The notes under the pieces are model-generated. The model had not been told where the DNA came from, did not search any database, and saw only the letters and a program-made list of their open reading frames with translations. Shown here piece by piece: positions 24,951 to 30,636 of a stretch of DNA of 30,636 nt. This DNA is from Desulfobacula sp. (GTDB taxonomy: Bacteria > Desulfobacterota > Desulfobacteria > Desulfobacterales > Desulfobacteraceae), in the NCBI RefSeq assembly GCF_021107415.1, contig NZ_JAIOSW010000113.1:1-30636 (forward strand). The letters run 5' to 3'. Each line of letters begins with the position of its first letter. Positions within the stretch are counted from its first letter, which is position 1. The position numbers and the translations under genes were made by a program.

Positions 24951-27260
24951 TTATTTAAACTTATTTGCCAGATCATTGTCAATAACATAGATGCACGCCT
25001 CATTCGCCCCCTGGGTCGTATAACCAAATTTTTCAGCAAGATTGTCTAACAGGAATTTCACATCTTTTTTAATCCGTTTGTCATGGGCTTTAAATTTTTC
25101 TGTGTCAAAATCCTTGATGGCATTCCTGAAGTTTTCATTTTCAATAAAAGGTTCCAACACTCTTTTTTTCAGGTTGTACACATATCGCTCATATAAAGAT
25201 TCAAACAGCCTGGTTTGTGTAATATTTTTTCCCTCTATCATAATCTCATGGGAAAGAGCACGGGTTGTATACTCCTTTAACACATCATTTCGGATTTCCT
25301 GTCTTCGTTTTTTATCCATATCTTCAGACAACAGCCTGTTTTCTATGCTTTCAAGGAAAGCCTCGGTTACATGGAGTTCCTCTTTTGTAAAAATACACTT
25401 TACAATTGAGTTCAATTCGTTTGTAACAGCAGAAATATAATTTTTAATATCTTTGACAATCTGCTCCTCGTTGTAATAATATAATGATTCTTTAACCTGC
25501 TGAACAATACAATAATCATACATTCTTAATAGAGATTCAAGAAATCCCTGGGGGATCGTTGTTTTTGGCTGATCATCGAGCTTATTAAAAAAAGTGCATA
25601 AATCCGGCATATTGATCAGCCGGTCTTCCTTGGCATATTTTGAATAAAACCGATCAAATATTTTAATGGAATCCCGGCCGGACAGTCCTTCTTTCCCATA
25701 AATTTCCGATTCCGAAATAATCTTTTTAAGCATCTTATTGTCCAGCGATTTAACATCATCCTCTTCCAGCCATTTGGGAACATTACCTGAAAATAATTCC
25801 ATCTTTAGAAGCATTAGCTTTTCATCACAAAAATTCTTATACTTTGCAGGATCTTTAATCCATTCAGCCATGGCCTGGGACTTTTTGCCAATCCTGGTAC
25901 AGATAACAATCCTTGCAAAATTTTCCAGAACCATTTGAAGAAAACTGCCTTCAATATGCCGGCCGAAAATATTATTGTAAATCTTAACTTCTGTCTTCAT
26001 ATCAAGAACATAAGGAATATCAATATATTGAATCCTGTCTTCAAATGAAGGAAAATCACGGATATTTCTTTTATCTTCGGGATTCATCAATGCAAAAAAC
26101 AATGAATTCACTCTTTCTTCAATATCTTCAACCTTGTGAAGCCCTTCACTGATAATATTATGGAGTTCAACCATGCGGTCGATGTTATGGGCCTTGATAT
26201 CCATGAGTGCATAAATCCCATTATTAATTTTTGCAAACCTTGAATAAAGGTAATTGATTACATTACTGTCTTGAAATAAGGCGTTTATCCTTTTTTGAAC
26301 CATCTGGTTTGAAATAACATTTTGTTTTAAGGGTCGGTCACCCGGATTAAAGACGCTGATACCGTTTCCAAGGCGGCGGTTAAAATAGTAAGGTCTGGCA
26401 TAGAGCATTTTAAACACTTCAGACGGGCTGCCCAATCGTTCCAGCAAGGAATGATAGATAGAAGAGCAAATAGTACAAACTTCTTCCTTAAACACCCATT
26501 CATACTCTTTTTCTGTAAACAAACGCCATTTGAACTCATCATTTTTAATCAGTTCATCTAAAACGATTCTTCGCTGATTTTTGGGTATGACAAGAAAAGG
26601 ATTGTCATGCGAAATACAGGGTACTTCGATATATTCGGCATCTGTGCCGGTAAATAATTTTTCATTTGGTTCGCGTTTAAAACCGGTATCCTCTCCCTGT
26701 TCAACATAGTGAAATAATTTTTCAAAGGCAGATACAGTAAGAGACTTGTCTTCATCCTGGAGTTTTTTAATATTCAATCGCCATACGATCTCATACCTCA
26801 AGCCTTCTTCAGTATTTGCATATTTTTCAAATTTATTTAATAAATTGTTTAAAAATGTACTCTTTCCACAGCCATGGGGCCCGTAAAAAATATATATCCG
26901 ATTCTGCTGCGCCCCATGTCGTAAATACTCCATCTGCTTCATAAACCGATTGGCAAACAGCATGTCGGTAAAATAGGAATTTTCAGAATCTTCCACAAAA
27001 AGTCTTGAGCAATCATAATTGGTAAAAGCAAGCTTATCAGTATCTCCTGCTATTGTGTCTTCTGATTCATCAACATAGAATTTAATCATATCATGGAAGG
27101 TCTGAAAAATATTTCTTAAAACCCGGGAAGGCTCAGCATTTAAAATATTTAAAAACTCATCAAACGGAACCGGCTTAAGCCTCTGGTAATCAGTTATATT
27201 TTTATCCAATAGATCAAGGGTTTGATCTATTGATGGTTTTTCTTGCGACTTGGTTTCCAT
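24951..27260 (-). CDS. Second PrkA-like AAA+ ATPase/kinase (long paralogue)
   Basis: A 769-residue PrkA-family protein. After an ~80-residue leader, the AAA-PrkA domain shows Walker A GPHGCGKST at 127-135. Next come a segment matching PrkA's EGLRYEIVW and HDNPFLVIPKNQRRIVLDEL (PrkA: HEDPLxxIP), then CTICSSIYHSLLERL and a GNGISVFNPGDRP loop. The middle region (FAKINNGIYALMDIKAHNI, then a YIDIPYVLDMKTEVKIYN strand) follows PrkA closely. The C-terminal half is long, charged and poorly conserved and lacks the usual PrkA ending seen in the first copy at the window's right edge. It is likely a diverged paralogue; kinase activity is unproven. Its ATG follows the spoVR stop by 6 nt, and the SD AAGGAG lies inside the spoVR 3' end. 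Confidence 0.82.
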   Translation of the reverse strand: METKSQEKPSIDQTLDLLDKNITDYQRLKPVPFDEFLNILNAEPSRVLRNIFQTFHDMIKFYVDESEDTIAGDTDKLAFTNYDCSRLFVEDSENSYFTDMLFANRFMKQMEYLRHGAQQNRIYIFYGPHGCGKSTFLNNLLNKFEKYANTEEGLRYEIVWRLNIKKLQDEDKSLTVSAFEKLFHYVEQGEDTGFKREPNEKLFTGTDAEYIEVPCISHDNPFLVIPKNQRRIVLDELIKNDEFKWRLFTEKEYEWVFKEEVCTICSSIYHSLLERLGSPSEVFKMLYARPYYFNRRLGNGISVFNPGDRPLKQNVISNQMVQKRINALFQDSNVINYLYSRFAKINNGIYALMDIKAHNIDRMVELHNIISEGLHKVEDIEERVNSLFFALMNPEDKRNIRDFPSFEDRIQYIDIPYVLDMKTEVKIYNNIFGRHIEGSFLQMVLENFARIVICTRIGKKSQAMAEWIKDPAKYKNFCDEKLMLLKMELFSGNVPKWLEEDDVKSLDNKMLKKIISESEIYGKEGLSGRDSIKIFDRFYSKYAKEDRLINMPDLCTFFNKLDDQPKTTIPQGFLESLLRMYDYCIVQQVKESLYYYNEEQIVKDIKNYISAVTNELNSIVKCIFTKEELHVTEAFLESIENRLLSEDMDKKRRQEIRNDVLKEYTTRALSHEIMIEGKNITQTRLFESLYERYVYNLKKRVLEPFIENENFRNAIKDFDTEKFKAHDKRIKKDVKFLLDNLAEKFGYTTQGANEACIYVIDNDLANKFK

Positions 27261-27266
27261 ATTAAA

Positions 27267-28907
27267 TTATAACTCCTTCTTGTGAAGTTTACGATTTTCC
27301 ATCACATAAAGCATTCTTTTCCATTTGATATTTTCTGAACTTTTATCTCCAGCTTTATAAGAAGCAGGGTCCCAAAAATTGCCGTAACTTGTTACAGTCT
27401 TTCCTGATACCATGGGCACACTGGTCTCAAGATGAACCGGGCCTCCCCATAAATAGTGAATTCCTACCATGGTGTTTTCAATAAAATCCATTTTCAAAGG
27501 TTTGTTTTCAAATTTATGATTCAGATACAATATTCCTTTTTTAGTGCCGGCCTTATCCACAAATATTTCCGGTGGGTGATACAGCGTATCAATGACCATT
27601 TTCTTGTAATCCTGGGCTTTTTTGGATTTGATAAAAAATTCCCAGGTCATCCGGGTATTATTGAACCGTTTTCCTGCAACAAAAAGATTATGTTCGGCAA
27701 TAAACTCCTGATCAATAAAGGTATTGATAAAAGTAAAATCATTAAAATTTTCACGAGTCTTTAAAATAAACTGTGCCCCTGAATTTTTACCTTGGTTATA
27801 CTTTTTCTTGCCGACTTCATCGTCTAAAAACATATAATCAAACGAATAGCATCCCTTATCTTCCATATCTTTAATATGTTGAAACAGCCTCAATCCAAGG
27901 GCATAAGGATTCAATCCAACTTTTGGCATGGAGGTTACAGCGGCATTGACTTTGGCAAAGTCTGTTTCATGGCCGCGGATCCTGTCATCCCTCATAAATA
28001 GGTATTCGTGCCAATAGCTTGCCCATCCCTCATTCATAATTTTTGTTCTAATCTGCGGTTGAAAATATAAAGAGGTATTTCTAACGATTTGAATCACAGA
28101 TTTCATCCACTCGTTTTCTTCCTCTTTTAAAAATGGAGAGAACCGGATGACATACTCCATGACATCCTGATCCGGCTTCACTTTGATAGAAAGTTCCTTT
28201 TTATAGAGCTCTGCAAATTCAGGATATTTAACAATCACCTGGTCAAAAAAGTCTTCGGTATCATTTTTAATGGCATTGAATCTTGTAATCTCCTTCAAAT
28301 ATTCATTATGTGACACATTTTTAATCTTCTGTAAAAATATATCAAAATAAAAGTCTGTCTTACTCAATTGCCGCCGGGTATCCTTCATAATATTGTGATT
28401 AAGCTCTTTTTGAAACCCCACCAGGTTATCAATCCCCCGGGAAAACTCAATGATATAATCAACCCACCTGCCCTTTTCAGACCGAAGTTGTGCAATCAGC
28501 CGTTTATCAGATAATGCCTGCCCTGTTAAATCAATATCCCATGTGTTTTTATAAAAAAGATTATTCTGAAAAAAATCAATGTGCCCAAGAACATGGTAAA
28601 AAATCATTACATTGAGCCAATCCGGATTATTATCATTGTAAAATGAAATAGCAGGTCTGGTGTTAATGACAGTTTCATATGGATTTGAAGGATAGGCCTC
28701 GTACATGCCTTTTCCTGACAAAACTCTTACATCATGCACCCAATAGTCATAAAGCGTCGGTATCATCACTTTAGGACTCAGTTCAATCATGTCCCGGTTG
28801 GTCACTATATATTCAAGCGTTTCATCGTCAAACTTCAAGCCCTGATCGCGAGCCCGAAGTTTGCATTCCTCCATTATGCCTTTGGCATGTTGACTTACAA
28901 GTTCCAT
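27267..28907 (-). CDS. spoVR: SpoVR family protein (YcgB-like)
   Basis: SpoVR, 546 residues from the ATG at 28907. An in-frame TTG at 28937 would add ten residues, but SpoVR proteins do not need them and GTGAG stands near the ATG. Typical blocks are DYWVHDVRVLSGKGMYEAY, RPAISFYNDNNPDWLNVMIFYHVLGHIDFFQNN, MNEGWASYWHEYLF, and LNPYALGLRLFQHI. Several His and Glu residues in HVLGHIDF and ASYWHE look like a metal site, but the activity is unknown. In Bacillus the family affects spore cortex; elsewhere it accompanies PrkA and YhbH in a stress-induced operon. That is its setting here, with yhbH just upstream and a second PrkA just downstream. Confidence 0.93.
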   Translation of the reverse strand: MELVSQHAKGIMEECKLRARDQGLKFDDETLEYIVTNRDMIELSPKVMIPTLYDYWVHDVRVLSGKGMYEAYPSNPYETVINTRPAISFYNDNNPDWLNVMIFYHVLGHIDFFQNNLFYKNTWDIDLTGQALSDKRLIAQLRSEKGRWVDYIIEFSRGIDNLVGFQKELNHNIMKDTRRQLSKTDFYFDIFLQKIKNVSHNEYLKEITRFNAIKNDTEDFFDQVIVKYPEFAELYKKELSIKVKPDQDVMEYVIRFSPFLKEEENEWMKSVIQIVRNTSLYFQPQIRTKIMNEGWASYWHEYLFMRDDRIRGHETDFAKVNAAVTSMPKVGLNPYALGLRLFQHIKDMEDKGCYSFDYMFLDDEVGKKKYNQGKNSGAQFILKTRENFNDFTFINTFIDQEFIAEHNLFVAGKRFNNTRMTWEFFIKSKKAQDYKKMVIDTLYHPPEIFVDKAGTKKGILYLNHKFENKPLKMDFIENTMVGIHYLWGGPVHLETSVPMVSGKTVTSYGNFWDPASYKAGDKSSENIKWKRMLYVMENRKLHKKEL

Positions 28908-28957
28908 AGTTATTCTCACTTTCAGGTTTTCGTTCAACCACTAAGTAACCGCCTCTT

Positions 28958-30130
28958 TTATGAAATAAGCCGTTTTATGCCTTGAATAATTCTTGAGTCA
29001 TCCGCATCTTCACTCATGACATCCAGTTTAATCAGGCTGCTGTGTTTATTGAGTATGCCGGATGATTTCAAATACTTTTCCACTTCAGTCTGGTTTGAAC
29101 CGACATAGGAATGCTCTACAACGGAAATACCTATTCTGGACACATAGTTCAGCATTTTTTCAATCTCAGCAATGGTCTGTTTTCCTTCCTTATCCCAGTC
29201 ATCTCCGTCTGTCCCGTGAAAAACATAGATATTATAATCCCGGGCCAAATTTTCTCTTTCAACAATTTCATTTACCATCTTGAAAGCCGTAAATACCTTG
29301 GTACCACCCGCTACTTTGTAAGAATAATACTTATAAAAATCAGAAACCTCCTTGGCTTGAGTATCATGAAGGATAAACCGTGTTTCCACCTGTTTTTCAT
29401 ATTGATATAAAAGCCAGGAATACAGCATGACATGCTGGGATACCACAGTCTGGGTCACTTTTCCGCCCATTGATCCTGAATAATCTCTTAAAAAGAAGAC
29501 AAGGGCCTGGGATTCATAATCTTTTTCCCTGGATAAAATTCTGTAAATCATATCCTGTGGAGAAATAATAAATTTACTTGTATCAATATTACTGACATCA
29601 GGGATATTTTCAAGGGTAATATTGGTTTCAACGATCTTTTTTAACGTTGCTTTTTTATCAAGTACCTGACCCGAACCTTTATTTTTATCCGTCAAATCGT
29701 ATACATATCTTGCCAGAGTTCTTTTTTTACCTTTATCCTTTAAATTCGGCAGTTGAAAATCCTGGGATAATACCTTGCCAAGCTCATAGGCATTGGATTC
29801 GAGTTCATGGTCTCCACCCTCACCTTCTCCAGGGCCTTCTCCTGCACCTTCTTCTCCCTCTTCACCTTCTTCGGGACGGACCGGCTGCTCTCCAATAATA
29901 TCCCCTTCTTCACCCTCACCTGTTCCACCGGTGGGTTCTCCTTCACCCTGCTCCTGCTCCAGGTTTATTTCATCATGAACAAATTTTTCTTCAACCGTTG
30001 TCGGAACAATGATAATCTTATCTTTTCCACCAGACCCTGGTTTGACGATTCTTCCTATTCGAATTTTCCGCTTAAATCCGTCTTCTTCTCTTCTTCTGTC
30101 TCTTTCAAGAAGTTCATCAAGGGTTATCAT
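28958..30130 (-). CDS. yhbH: YhbH/YeaH family protein (DUF444, VWA-like)
   Basis: A 390-residue DUF444 protein. Residues ~60-112 form a low-complexity acidic Glu/Gly region. The C-terminal half is a von Willebrand A-like domain: FFLRDYSGSMGGK holds a MIDAS motif (DYSGS at 216-220), and HGTDGDDW supplies the later acidic ligands. The MIDAS suggests metal-dependent protein binding. Family members (E. coli YeaH, Bacillus YhbH) are cotranscribed with the PrkA kinase and respond to starvation and stationary phase. It lies 19 nt after prkA and 50 nt before the spoVR ATG. Start: ATG with a strong GGGGAGG site. Confidence 0.92.
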   Translation of the reverse strand: MITLDELLERDRRREEDGFKRKIRIGRIVKPGSGGKDKIIIVPTTVEEKFVHDEINLEQEQGEGEPTGGTGEGEEGDIIGEQPVRPEEGEEGEEGAGEGPGEGEGGDHELESNAYELGKVLSQDFQLPNLKDKGKKRTLARYVYDLTDKNKGSGQVLDKKATLKKIVETNITLENIPDVSNIDTSKFIISPQDMIYRILSREKDYESQALVFFLRDYSGSMGGKVTQTVVSQHVMLYSWLLYQYEKQVETRFILHDTQAKEVSDFYKYYSYKVAGGTKVFTAFKMVNEIVERENLARDYNIYVFHGTDGDDWDKEGKQTIAEIEKMLNYVSRIGISVVEHSYVGSNQTEVEKYLKSSGILNKHSSLIKLDVMSEDADDSRIIQGIKRLIS

Positions 30131-30149
30131 CAGTATTTACCTCCCCTGG

Positions 30150-30636
30150 CTATTTATCATCCTCTTGACTACAGAAATATTCAATGGTTTTTTGGGCACA
30201 GGTTCTGCAATACCCAAGTTTTTCATTCATAGTATAAATCATTCTGTCATAGAGCTTTTGATTTTCTTCATTGGTCCTGTTGGCAAGGGCACCGATTAAA
30301 GAGCCGGCACCGGCAATGTCTGATTTAAGCCTGACATCGGTAATAGCCTTGACCAGTTCCAGGTTGTCCATAAAATCATAGTTTGCATCCACGGAAAGCT
30401 TCTGGCCATAAATCTTTCTGATAGTGTTTCTAAAAGATGCCCTTTGCTCCTCGGTTTTCAAGCCAAGCCGCTCTTCAACATTTTTAATATATCGCTCATC
30501 TATTTTAAGGGCCTTAAGTTCACCGGTCTGGGGATCTTTATACTTCCACATCATATCAGGGCCAAGGTGTTCCGCATCAACACCAATGATCATATTTACA
30601 TAATTCAGCACGTCTCTTTTGATTGCCAGAGGTTCA
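30150..30636 (-). CDS. prkA: Serine protein kinase PrkA (YeaG-like), C-terminal part (5' end outside window)
   Basis: The frame is open from the window's right edge to a TAG at 30150-30152. The visible ~160 residues, beginning EPLAIKRDVLNYVNMII, match the PrkA C terminus: WKYKDPQTGELKALKIDERYI, RKIYGQKLSVDANYDFMDN, and LIGALANRTNEENQKLYDRMIY before a tail with two Cys (CRTC). PrkA/YeaG are AAA+-containing serine kinases of stress and stationary phase. The ATPase domain lies outside the window. It is the first visible gene of the prkA-yhbH-spoVR-prkA-like operon. Confidence 0.92.
   Translation of the reverse strand, partial: EPLAIKRDVLNYVNMIIGVDAEHLGPDMMWKYKDPQTGELKALKIDERYIKNVEERLGLKTEEQRASFRNTIRKIYGQKLSVDANYDFMDNLELVKAITDVRLKSDIAGAGSLIGALANRTNEENQKLYDRMIYTMNEKLGYCRTCAQKTIEYFCSQEDDK

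Noticed and set aside
29647..30232. Long open frames on the plus strand opposite yhbH
   Set aside because: They are shadows of the Glu/Gly-rich low-complexity stretch; they give Ser/Pro- or Leu-rich nonsense without a ribosome site.

Overview
This 30.6 kb window is AT-rich, gene-dense and mostly on the minus strand. It most resembles a Desulfobacterales-type deltaproteobacterium (Desulfobacter/Desulfobacula-like). This is inferred from protein style and from the two-kinase PrkA/YhbH/SpoVR cluster; no marker gene settles it.

Layout. (1) 1-366: the 3' end of queH, then a ~145-bp long imperfect hairpin between convergent genes. (2) 367-4729, minus strand: an ABC-F ATPase gene with a good promoter and a 17-bp operator-like palindrome, a two-helix membrane protein gene, and a GspE/PilB secretion ATPase gene. 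The ATPase carries an added C-terminal cyclic-nucleotide-binding domain and is broken by a ~19-nt deletion. (3) 4775-6397, minus: three unrecognised exported or membrane proteins. One is a periplasmic pseudo-receiver domain without its phosphoacceptor Asp. (4) 6566-8647: a protein with a duplicated 40-residue Cys motif, a stand-alone GGQ ribosome-rescue factor, a small membrane protein and SurE. (5) 8749-11376: aminopeptidase N. (6) 11383-15093, minus: UDP-uronic-acid genes (UDP-glucuronate 4-epimerase and two nucleotide-sugar dehydrogenases). (7) 15228-24896: a stretch invaded by an 18-nt tandem repeat (TAACCTGAAGGTCACACG) at seven sites in both orientations, four intergenic and three inside genes and in frame. 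It holds dodecin plus a small Arg-rich protein, a bacterial CULT-domain (cereblon-like) protein with an EI24/CysZ-like membrane protein, a class IV aminotransferase, a class III nucleotide cyclase, a cyclopropane-fatty-acid synthase, and mfd interrupted by an in-frame TAG. (8) 24951-30636, minus: a prkA - yhbH - spoVR - second prkA-like operon.

How the genes may work together: the cyclase and the cyclic-nucleotide-binding domain on the GspE homologue could belong to one cNMP signalling circuit, although that effector is broken here. The PrkA/YhbH/SpoVR operon is a conserved stress and stationary-phase module. The uronic-acid genes feed surface polysaccharide synthesis. The most unusual items are the 18-nt repeat family, the CULT-domain protein, the exported pseudo-receiver, the duplicated-Cys-motif protein and the amber codon in mfd. 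I saw no tRNA, rRNA, CRISPR array or transposase gene. No gene-free stretch exceeds about 290 bp.
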